Assembly (NCBI RefSeq): GCF_040954645.1
Contig: NC_092810.1
Span: forward strand, 75,832,660 to 75,896,659
Direction: 5' to 3'
Length of the DNA stretch: 64,000 nt
DNA from: Diabrotica undecimpunctata
Lineage: Eukaryota > Arthropoda > Insecta > Coleoptera > Chrysomelidae
This document shows, one piece after another, positions 54,962 through 64,000 of this stretch (position 1 is its first letter; every line of letters begins with the position of its first letter). A program made the translations under genes and the position numbers. The notes under the pieces are model-generated. The model was given only the letters and a program-made list of their open reading frames with translations. It did no database searches and was not told the origin of the DNA.

Positions 54962-55979
54962 CATGTTGTGAAACCGCTCCCGTAGGAAAAATATTTCTGA
55001 TTCAGTTTCTTTGGGGAGTCGTATTCAAAAATGTCCTTTTTAAACAAATCTGAAGGGTGACAGGCAAAAATTTTGGGCAGAAATTGTTTAAACAATTGTT
55101 TTAAACAAATCCCAAAAATCATCTTTTTCGCTCTGGAATTTTTTTTGGGCTTTATGTGTCATTTTAAACAAAAAAGTTATCTTTTTTATTTTTTTTTCCC
55201 CAAAGGTCATTTTTGTCTAAAGTTAAAAAGTTTTCGAGGAATAAGCGATTTAAAATCTGAAAAATGCAAAAAACACATTTTCGAAGCTTGAAAAGTATAA
55301 ACTTTCAGTTTCAAAATTCTAAAGAGCAATCGGACTTATGTCAATTTAGACCGTTGGTATTTAATTGTTAATTATGAGCATCCACTTGATTTTTAAGCCG
55401 CCGCGGCGGTACGGGCGGAGTGCCGTACTATATGGTGCGTCGCGTTTTTGTAATTTATTATTAACATAGTTGATTTTGAAATTAATTTTGTACTGTTGTT
55501 AAAACATTTTAATAATGTCAAATTTGTCGAGAATTTTTCGTGTAAGTACGTATAATGTATAATAAGTGCAACAGAGACGCACCATATAGTGCGTATATTT
55601 GCGTGCGGCGCAAAAACAACGGTATAAATCGAAATAAGCTTCGATTGCTCTTCGGAATCTTCAAACTGAATGTTTAAACTTCAATTTAGGCTTGGTAACC
55701 TCAAAAATAGTAATTTACATAATAGTTCGTTTTCTAGCCTCGAAAATGCGTATTTTTACGTTTTTTTAGATTTTAAATCGCTTATAATACTAAAACTGTC
55801 AATTTTAGATAAAAATGACAGATCGTTTTTGTTTAAAATGATACAAAAAACCTAAAAAATGTTTTTGGGGCAAAAAAATGAGTAATATAATTTGTTTAAA
55901 AAAAGTGTTTAGAACATCAAGTTTTGTTAAAATTGAACATTTTTAAACAGGAATCCGCAAAGAGCGGTCTCACAACATA
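54962..55979. repeat. Foldback-type element with ~430-bp inverted arms
   Basis: 54962-55390 and 55620-55979 are diverged inverted copies: tips atgttgtgaaaccgctc and atgttgtgagaccgctc, with shared inner words aagcgatttaaaatct and gaagagcaatcg/aaagagcaatcg. The centre has paired gcgcaccatatagtgcg-like boxes. Non-coding; class unknown. Confidence 0.8.
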
Positions 55980-58359
55980 CACTATACGAGATTAATTATT
56001 CATTGAAATTTAAAAACATACTTATATCGAATTACAATAATACTTTAATAGAGGTTTGCGACCTCGCATTTCTTTTATAGCGAAACTGCTTTATTTAGGT
56101 GTAGGTTTTTGATCGTTATTGTTAATGTTGCCAGGTCTCACTTCCCACTCGCATCCTTCATTAGTCAAATTCACGACCAAATTGGTAAATTCCACGGTCA
56201 AGTTTAATGACAGTAATTTTATGAAATGTTTACTGAAACTCAAAATCATTATATAATTTGAATTTTAAATGACTAGTTAATATATCAAAAAACCTAAAAT
56301 CAGTTTTATTGTTCTGCTCTTTAGACGTTTCACCTGCAGTTAAAAGTAAAATCAAAATCATATTCTTCTATTTTTTTATATTGTTTATATTTATTTTATA
56401 ATTTGATCTACAGTCGTCCATCAGCCGAAGGAGTGAAAGAAAGTATAGCAAGGTGCAAAATATTCATGGATTACTTAAGAATATAGTAACAAATTTTTAG
56501 ACATTGGGCGTTTTCCTTTAAGGCACTTTTAAAATCGTGAATTTATCAATGTTGATAAAAAGTATTTTTACGATTGATAGGAGGATAATAAATGGGAGGT
56601 CGAATACAGTCTTTTAGCCCTTGGAGGTGACGGACAACCGTAATATCTTAATTTCTTCTTCTTCTTTTCATCATTAGTTTCCATAAAATAACGCACATAA
56701 CAAATTTTACATTATTTTCATTAAATTCAAAATTAATGATTACAATAAGTATAAAAATAAAGGTAAAACTCCTTACAAAATTAAACTATTAGTGAGAAAA
56801 ATGACACTTTTTATTTTGTACAACCTGTACGAAATTTGGAGTGAGGTTAGTACAACTGATTCTCATTAGGGAGCCGAGATGTTCAGCTGTCAATCAAGAT
56901 CTCTGCCGATTTTTAATAAAAAAAGCGGTTCATTTTTCAAAAAGCGGCTTCGTACAAATAAGTTGAGCCAAACATAGTACACAGTTTTATTGCCAACTAT
57001 TTTAGTTATGGATATTTTTGTCACACATACATTTAATCCAAAATTTGTCCCAGGTAAGCGTTTCTGGAACTTGAATATAATCCTCCTTCAGATTTCCATC
57101 TGAAGGGCAGCTTTGTTACTCTTAAAAACGTCTGCTGCTTCGCTGGTCCATACACCATTAGGCTTGAGGAAAAATTTTATGGAAATCAGCAAAGCAAATA
57201 AAAACTTTTTCTATTCCGAGCATTGAACTATTTTGCTTTCGGTTTCAGTTAATCGGTTAATTGATCAACGTCTAATAGTCGCCTAACCTAAATAAAAACA
57301 TGTTTGCTACTTCTACTAACGACACTTATCGAGATTGATGGCAAACCCAATATTTATATTCATTACCATACCCACCGTATAAACAGATCCCCGGATAATC
57401 GCCCAGTTGTGCAATATATGCAGGTGTATCATACCAAGAAATTAGTATTCTATCGTTTTTACTCACGAATGTTCATCAATAATTTTACCGCAAAGACCAA
57501 TGGACTGCCGAAGACCTTCGAGTTGAACTTGAAGGTTTTCTTTTCATTAGCGTTGTTGTCGGTTTTACTGGTTATACCAACACATGGATACGTTATTTCT
57601 TCAGTTTTCAAATTTACTTGTTTTTCTACTGGATATATAAATGAACATACTCCAAACGTGACGTCTTTTCATAACTCCTCTGCTCTCTGCAAGAGATTTA
57701 ACTTCTTATACCCAATCATAATAATTTAAAGAAAATAATCGTTGTAATTGTATGATAATACATAATCCGGGTACAGAGGATTTTGTTTCTCACCTTCAAT
57801 AGTTTTTTTCTATTCATCCATAGGATTTTAATACGAAGTACAACCAGAATTTTATCCCTCAGGCCTTTTTGTGTACTGAAAATGTCATATGAGATAATAA
57901 AAAAAGGAAATTTAGAGTTGAGCTAGGGTGCGTTTTTCTGAAAATCGAATTTTCCTAATTGGCTGCAACTTTTCCAAGGTAAAATTTTTCGTTTTTACGT
58001 CCTGCCGTTATGCCTTTTTTGCAGGTCCTTATCATGAAAACTAACTAATTTTTAAGTGACATTAAGGAGAAACTCATGGATATTGACTTATTAACAATAT
58101 TTGTTTAGGTCATAATTAGGTCATGGCCCTTAGAGAATCTGTAGCCTTTATGCCAAAATATTTAAAAATTTTCAATATTCGATCCGAGTTGCGCATTAGC
58201 AATCAAATAATAAGCAATGCACTTTGCAATAAATACCTATATGTTAATAGAATGGAAGTAAATGGAAAATTCAAATTAATTAATAATCATTAAAAATCTA
58301 GAAAATATCAGACAGAAAATAGAATAATACCAGATAAAATAATAATAATATCAATAATA
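55980..58359. other. Unassigned stretch
   Basis: No gene recognised. An open frame of 141 codons (57304-57729, plus) has no ATG at its start and no known motif. 57900-58000 contains phrases common in anonymous insect repeats. Confidence 0.4.
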
Positions 58360-58370
58360 AAATCACGAAT

Positions 58371-61300
58371 CCTCTGGTAGTTTTTATCAGTTCTTCTATC
58401 AGGCGCGACCCCCTGCGAACGAGGGATACTCTCTTGGTATTTTTAGCATTAATACCCAAAGGGTAGCAGGGTTACCTACCGTGGAACAAAGAAACCTGGC
58501 AGCAGGTATAAAATGCACTCCAATGAAAATGGAGATTAATAATTTATGTTTAGGGTCGTTGCCTGAGGATCGTTATGGCACGTCTGGAGCCGGCGCCGGA
58601 CGTAACAGTATACGGGACGTCAGTGGCAGGGTGTTAAGGAGGGTGATCATATCTTTGATACGATCAACTACAGCCCAACAAAAACAACAACCACAAGTGA
58701 GCAAACATCAATAAGAGCTCCACTCGCTGAAAGTGCTGCGCTGGAACATCAGCCGCGCTCACTCAAGCGGAACGATTAAGGCAACGCATAAAATGGTCTG
58801 TGTCTATAAACGAAAACATTTTGCGTTTCTATTACAAGGTGACGAACATCGGTCGAGAAACCATAGGCTCTCGCCAACATCTTTATGCCGAATTTTGTAG
58901 GGGGTTCGCAGAGATTCAAGTATCTGAACAACGAATAGCAGATCAATACCAGGTAATTATAAGAATCTTATACCAGAGACTAGACACGATACCATCAAAA
59001 GCGAAGTCGAACGGGAGATTCATAACAAAGAGCTAGTTGTGGATCAAGTCCATAATGAAATCCCTAATGAGCCGATCTCTGAGCCTCTCATACAAGAAAC
59101 TCAACCTGTTAATACGCAGCAGGACAACAACGAGTTTTGAAAAACGACTGCTGAGGAAAATTGAATTATTGTGCAGGGATATTAGACATTCTTTACTTCG
59201 AAATACATAGAAGGAATAAGAAGTCTAAAAGTAATTAAAAGAGCTAAAGAAATAATTCTGAACGTTCCAAGACACACACAATATGATCCAGAAAACAACA
59301 CAGCTCAACACTGCCTGGACAAATTAAAACAAAAACTCTCCGTTTATTCAAGTCGCCTAAGGAGACACAAAGTTTATAACAACCGGCAATGCGACAATAT
59401 ACTTTTTGAGCATGCAGAGAAGGCTTTCTATAGGAAACTGAATTCCACTGTAGAAAATGAAAATAAATCCTACTGGACAAATTAAAACGTAGTTATAAGG
59501 ATCGAATCGTTTTGTAATGTCCCTTTGTCCGCTTCTTCTCGATCGACGATGATAAATACAATAAACACAGAAATTAATGCTTCTATTATATTAACAAAAT
59601 TTGAGCTATGAGCTTACTGTACAGTTTAATCTAGGCCATTATTGCAACACTTAGGAAGTTCAGTTAGAAAAATATATTATTCGACAATTTATTAAGTGCA
59701 GGTTTGCAGGTGAATGGACTTTAATTATTAAAATATTACTCGATATAGTTTTACAATGTCTCAGTTATACACGGTGAAACTATAAAAGGTTAAGAAGTTA
59801 AGAATAATGTGAGATTACAAATTAAGGAATTATTTTTGGGATTGAACAACTACCCAAGCCAGGAAAAAATTTGTGAGTTTTGGGGAAATCAACTTTTGAC
59901 ACCAGCGACTCATAACAACAATGCTGGATGGATTGAAGATACGACAAACAACTATCAACACTACAGGAATATTTCTTATGAACCTTTTACCACCGAAGAG
60001 GTCTCGAACATTATCAAAGAGCTTTATAACTTGAAATCTCCTGGACCAGACGGAGTTCAAAACTTCTGGCTAAAGAAGTTTTGGAGTGTTCTTGCGCTTT
60101 TAACAGTATTAATTAATAATATTATTTCTAATCCACAGAAAATACCATCATTTCTTACTCACGAAACCACGTATCTAATACTCAGGATCAAAATAATACC
60201 CAAGATCCGGCCAAGTACCGCCCAATTACTTGTCTTCCAACTTTATACAAATTGGTCACATTCTGTGTACCCAGTGTATCTACCAACATTGTGCTCTAAA
60301 CAATATCATAGAGCCTCAATAGAAAGGATGTGCTAGGGGCTACATGGGTTGCAAATAACAATTTATTATCGACTCAGTCATCAATACACCAAATACACCA
60401 AAAAAGGAACCTTTTTACTGCCTTCATTGATTACAAGAAGGCCTTTGATTCAGTGCCGCATAAATGGCTTATAGATAAAATATATAAAGACGATGATGAC
60501 CTAGTGACCTTTTTGAAGGTCACTAGGTCTGATGAAACCAATATCGAAACTGAAGATATCCCAATTAATCGGGGCCCTTTCTAGGGGGACTGGTTGAGTC
60601 CACTTTGGTTCTGTCTAGCGATGAACCTACCATCTCAGCTACTGAACTCCACCGACCCAGGATTTAGCATCAAAAATAACAATACTGTTGTGGCGAAGCT
60701 TAATCATCTGTTGTATATGGATGATTTGAAATTAATGACTTCCACTCGAAACCACCTAGACCAGATGCTAAAATCTGTAGAAACTTTCTCAAATGATATC
60801 AGTATGCATTTTGGACTAAACGAGTGCCTTATACTAAATATAGTCAGTTGAAAGGTTCAGCTCGGAGGTTTCGATATGCAAGATGGACAAAACATCGAGG
60901 CCATGGGTGAAAATGATATGTATAAATATCTCTTAGTAAAGCAAGCGCGAAAAATTGACTATATCTACCTTACATCGATCAATTTGCGCAGTAGATGATA
61001 CAACGCCGCTTAAACTGAGGGAACAGGAAATGCGCATAAATCACGTAACTAAGCAAGAAAAAATGCGCACCTGGATGAGTAAAACTCTGCATGGGCGACA
61101 TCTTAATGAGATTAGCCAAGAATGTCGACAAACAGCGTTGAACTATTGGTTGACATCAGGAAAGATGTTTCCCGAGACTGAGTGTTTTATACTTGCCGTT
61201 CAGGATTAGGATATTCGAACTAAAACTTACCTGAAATATGTTGTTAAAGATATCCAACCAAGAAACCATCCAATATCTTAACAGGGGCTGTGATTCGTTT

Positions 61301-61797
61301 GTCGGTACTGATTATAAAGAACGCCATAACTTAGTAAGAAACATTATACATCAAAAACTAAGCTATACTGGGACATCACAGTGCTCACAGACCAACCAGT
61401 GGCATACAATAGAACGGGTCTTATACTAGTTAATAAACTTACTAGACAAACAACACTTATTGATGTGGCGATACTTAACACCAATAATATGCGTGTTAAA
61501 TACAACGAAAAGATCGCCAAGTACAGAGATCTAGAAATATAAATTAGGAGGCAATGGAGAATGGAAATTACCCAGATAGTTATGCATACATATCTATAAG
61601 GCTATGCAGAAAGCTGTACTCCTCGAGACGTACAGTTGTGTACGAAAATTTTTGGGAGATACTCCAGCATATCAAGTCACCTAGAGTTCGATAACACGGA
61701 AAGAGTTCCACCAGTGCTCACTCCTTTTGATGCCGGTATCTGGGATGAGTGAATTTTCCCCTTAGAGGGAGTGTGAGCCATATGGCTATATCTGGAT
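58371..61797 (+). mobile_element. R2-superclade (R4/Dong-like) retrotransposon, complete length
   Basis: Bounded by an 11-bp direct duplication aaatcacgaat (58360-58370 and 61798-61808). 3,427 bp, plus strand. It has a ~110-bp leader, a long decayed ORF, and a short 3' UTR without poly(A), ending tatggctatatctggat. The single-ORF layout with RT in the middle and an endonuclease at the C-terminus is that of the R2/R4 type of non-LTR element. Confidence 0.9.
58481..61790 (+). pseudogene. R4-like ORF: RT plus restriction-like endonuclease, broken
   Basis: N-terminal part: WSVSINENILRFYYKVTN, GSRQHLYAEFCRGFAEIQVS. Linker: ENNTAQHCLDKLKQKLSVYS and LFEHAEKAFYRKLN. RT: ELYNLKSPGPDGVQNFWLKK, LFTAFIDYKKAFDSVPHKWL, the start of IPINRGPF followed by LSPLWFCLAMNLPSQLLN, and LLYMDDLKLMTSTRNH with the DD pair. 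C-terminus: GCDSFVGTDYKERHNLVRNI, a decayed Cys-His knuckle, then YWDITVLTDQPVAYNRTGLI and TTLIDVAILNTNN. The PD of the restriction-like nuclease (usually RPD) is TG here. Stops and frameshifts occur throughout. Intact relatives nick a specific target and prime cDNA from it. Confidence 0.85.
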
Positions 61798-61808
61798 AAA
61801 TCACGAAT

Positions 61809-62443
61809 TATGTAGAAAATTAATTGTCTTTTCAACAATAGTGTGTTCAATAACTAAACAATAATAATTAACACTATTTGAATTTTCCATGTCACTAAAT
61901 TAAAGACTATACGATCAGCATGGCATGCCTTCTTCCTGCTGTATCGTATCTACTGCGCCTTTCAGTTTTTCACATTCAAACTATTTAAACCAAACTAACC
62001 CTATAATCACTTTGTCTTTGTCTTCTCAAATAGAGGTACGCTAGTCAACCTCCCTTTGTAGCTTCTCGTATAGAAGCAAAAAAGAGTTCATTTTACGCTT
62101 CTCAAGTAGAATCAGATTTCAAGTATAACTTAAATTTTGTTCTTCTAATACGTCCTTAAATTGCCGGATATACAACTAAACTTTTTTACTCTATACATAT
62201 CATTTATTTAATTTTAAGAACAATTAATATAAACATTTGTGTATTTTAAGAACATTTTATTTGAACATTTATATTTTTTACCATCATTCTTATTTTAATT
62301 ATTCTATTTTCGGTGTACCAGCCTCTTTCTTTCAGATAGATATATTTCACTTATCGTTGGTTATACCTTGTTCCCACGGATCTCTTGGACTTTCTCGTTT
62401 CCGTCTTTGTATTGGTGTCAAGTTGATTAAACTATTATTAAAT
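61809..62443. other. Unassigned AT-rich stretch
   Basis: Follows the right target duplication of the R4-like element. No gene recognised. Confidence 0.4.
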
Positions 62444-62854
62444 TAAATTATCTCGAAAACGGTTAAATTTTCAGGTTACTAACTAGTATACCTTTTCTTT
62501 GTAAAAATAATGTATCTTTAATATTTTTAAAACAAATAGAGCTAACTTAAAGAGCAAAAAATTTAGGCGCAAATGTATGCCACACTTGTGGCATATGTGG
62601 CGCCCTCTATTAGTTACATAAAAGTAAGTATAAAATTATAATTTATCCTACTCAAAAGCATATAACTGTAAATTTTTGTCCAAAAATATCTACAAACGTA
62701 AAAATTATAGCGAAAAATAAAATTTTAAATTTCCACTTTAACACCCTGTATCTTTCTTAATATCAACATTTTATTAAAGCAAGTTGGCTTAAATCGTAAT
62801 ATTTTAAAGTGCAGAATCTACGGTTTCTGTTTGTACAATTACTTAAGGACCACC

Positions 62855-62857
<3 letters not shown>
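62444..62857 (+). repeat. Solo TIR of the IS630-type element
   Basis: Same orientation and content as the right TIR at 47525-47954 (tgtggcgccctctattagtt; acttaaggaccaccctgtat), ending at the tip and a TA tract. No transposase or left TIR is attached. Confidence 0.88.

Positions 62858-62921
<64 letters not shown>
62858..62921. repeat. (TA)n microsatellite
   Basis: TA tract at the tip of the solo TIR. Confidence 0.97.
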
Positions 62922-62924
<3 letters not shown>

Positions 62925-63368
62925 GGCAATATATATGTATCAGCAATCGGTCAGGAAATGTGTGTGTGTGTGTGTGTGTTTGTTGGCACTGGTTTTGACA
63001 ACCAACTGGCCAGTCAATTTGTTTTGAGTACTCTCTTTACACAAGATATTGTTAGTATTTAAATTTAAAACTATTGTATTGACAGTTAAGACATGGAATG
63101 TTAGAAACTTACTTACTAGTTTACTCTGTTTTTGCTGTTTTATTTTTTGTATCTTTTTTTTTATTTTTTTTTTTAATTTTTTTTTTTACTTTTTTTTACT
63201 TCTTTTTTATTTTGTTTTATTTTTTTTTATTACTACGCTAAGATCTAAACCCGATTCGACACCTCGGAGGTTTACATCTTCTTAGTAACTTTTTTTTTAT
63301 TTTATTTTTTTTATTTTGTTCTCCATTTTTTTTTATTCTTTATTATTTTTTTTATTGTTTTTTTTTTG
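62922..63368. other. Repeat fragment, (TG)n and T-rich run
   Basis: 62938-62958 repeats the terminus of the 24250-24489 element (atcagcaatcggtcaggaaa). A short (TG)n follows (62959-62978). 63120-63365 is T-rich with A/AT interruptions, the complement of an A-rich LINE tail belonging to the coding fragment to the right. Confidence 0.6.
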
Positions 63369-64000
63369 TCAGAGCTTTAATTTTAAACAATTAATATGAC
63401 CATATAAAATTTTATGTACATCTAGATTCTTTGACTCTAAAAGATGTGTTAGATTAGAAGGTAATTGAATATTAACTTGAACAAGCTTGGTAAAAAAATT
63501 CGATATTTCAATAAAATGTAAAGGACATTCTAACAATATATGTTGTAGATCAGCTAGCTCTCCACATATACATTCATTATTATTTGTCAGTCCTATTTTT
63601 CTTTTGTATACCGGAGTCATACAATGATTGCTTCTTATTCTACAAATAGTTTTGATGAAGCCTCTGTTGGAAACTTGTTTAAACCATGTCTTGACGGAAA
63701 TTTTCGGTTGGATTCTTTTATAAAATTTGCCTTTGTCGGAATTGTTGTAGTGTCCCCGCCATTTTGTGCGTTTAAGAGATCTGATTACAGATATTAAATC
63801 ACCCATAGGAAGTTGATAGGTTTGCAGAGTGGATTCTTTCATTGTTGCTTTTTTAGCCAGATCATCTACTATTTCGTTGTTTTTTATACCAATATGTGCT
63901 TTTATCCAGCACAATATGATATTTTTGCCCGATTTCAAAGCTTCACTATTCAGTGCTATGATGTCACTGATGATATAATTTTCTTCAAAATTATGTAAAT
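63369..64000 (-). CDS. LINE ORF2 C-terminus with RNase H (runs off window)
   Basis: The minus-strand frame is open from the right edge to a stop at 63369; its first ATG is not in the window. The start shows IIALNSEALKSGKN and LCWIKAHIGIKNNEIVDDLA, the last acidic/His part of an RNase H domain, as found in I/Jockey/R1-type LINEs. Then comes WRGHYNNSDKGKFYKRIQPK and the Cys-His box CICGELADLQHILLECP. A stop is followed by A-rich 3' sequence (complement of 63120-63365). No break is visible in this part, so this may be a relatively recent insertion. Confidence 0.82.
   Translation of the reverse strand, partial: LHNFEENYIISDIIALNSEALKSGKNIILCWIKAHIGIKNNEIVDDLAKKATMKESTLQTYQLPMGDLISVIRSLKRTKWRGHYNNSDKGKFYKRIQPKISVKTWFKQVSNRGFIKTICRIRSNHCMTPVYKRKIGLTNNNECICGELADLQHILLECPLHFIEISNFFTKLVQVNIQLPSNLTHLLESKNLDVHKILYGHINCLKLKL

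Noticed and set aside
57304..57729. 141-codon plus-strand ORF
   Set aside because: It starts at TTG, has no recognisable motif and no matching neighbour; probably chance or very old repeat.
58371..58480. HDV-like ribozyme at the 5' end of the R4-like element
   Set aside because: Such ribozymes occur in R2 relatives, but I could not lay out the nested double pseudoknot convincingly by eye.

Overview
The window looks like arthropod, almost certainly insect, repeat-rich intergenic DNA. It is AT-rich and contains at least fifteen (TA)n microsatellite tracts. Wherever coding capacity can be recognised, it belongs to transposable elements (TEs): RTE-like and other non-LTR elements, an R2-superclade (R4/Dong-like) element, Penelope-like elements (PLEs), two gypsy-type LTR elements plus a stray gypsy RT, piggyBac, DUF4817/IS630-type and DDE_3 transposases, and a Harbinger-like MITE. 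I see no host gene, rRNA, tRNA or CRISPR. A beetle is my guess from the TE mixture; the sequence does not prove it.

Layout. 0-1.5 kb: a 1.33-kb repeat between two (TA)n tracts, with an inverted partner at 48.8-50.1 kb. 2.7-4.3 kb: a terminal-inverted-repeat element with a wrecked DUF4817-type transposase. 6.3-13.3 kb: a ~7-kb structure bounded by ~1.25-kb inverted arms. Its core holds LINE and PLE debris, and its right arm was split by a gypsy insertion (10731-12913, 4-bp target duplication). 14-18 kb: decayed transposase-like genes and a large imperfect hairpin. 18.87-22.30 kb: a full-length RTE element with a 12-bp target duplication, one stop codon and a lost endonuclease glutamate. 23.5-29.5 kb: a cluster of palindromes, hammerhead-ribozyme-like motifs and an RTE inserted in an older RTE. 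29.5-37.9 kb: a degraded gypsy element whose 5' LTR contains a piggyBac (TTAA) and a LINE (14-bp duplication), and whose pol contains an RTE tail (9-bp duplication). 38-44 kb: truncated LINEs, a PLE 3' end with an inverted leader, and a DDE_3 transposase remnant. 45.2-48 kb: an IS630-type element with ~440-bp TIRs, holding an RTE scrap and a MITE. 50-58 kb: mostly anonymous sequence, a gypsy RT scrap and a foldback element. 58.37-61.80 kb: a complete-length R4-like element with an 11-bp duplication. 63.4-64 kb: the RNase H tail of a LINE running off the window.

The genes do not cooperate in a host pathway. The biology here is TE stratigraphy, much of it datable by target-site duplications.

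The most interesting signal is a recurring RNA-like motif, CTGANGA-N-(hairpin)-GAAA followed by a tiny self-complementary step and NUH. It occurs in intact or near-intact form at six or more places and in decayed form at others. In three cases it sits on both arms of a palindrome, reading outward. It matches the core of type I hammerhead ribozymes, which are known in the terminal repeats of PLEs. Here it has one extra nucleotide before helix II, and some copies lie in nearly perfect inverted repeats.
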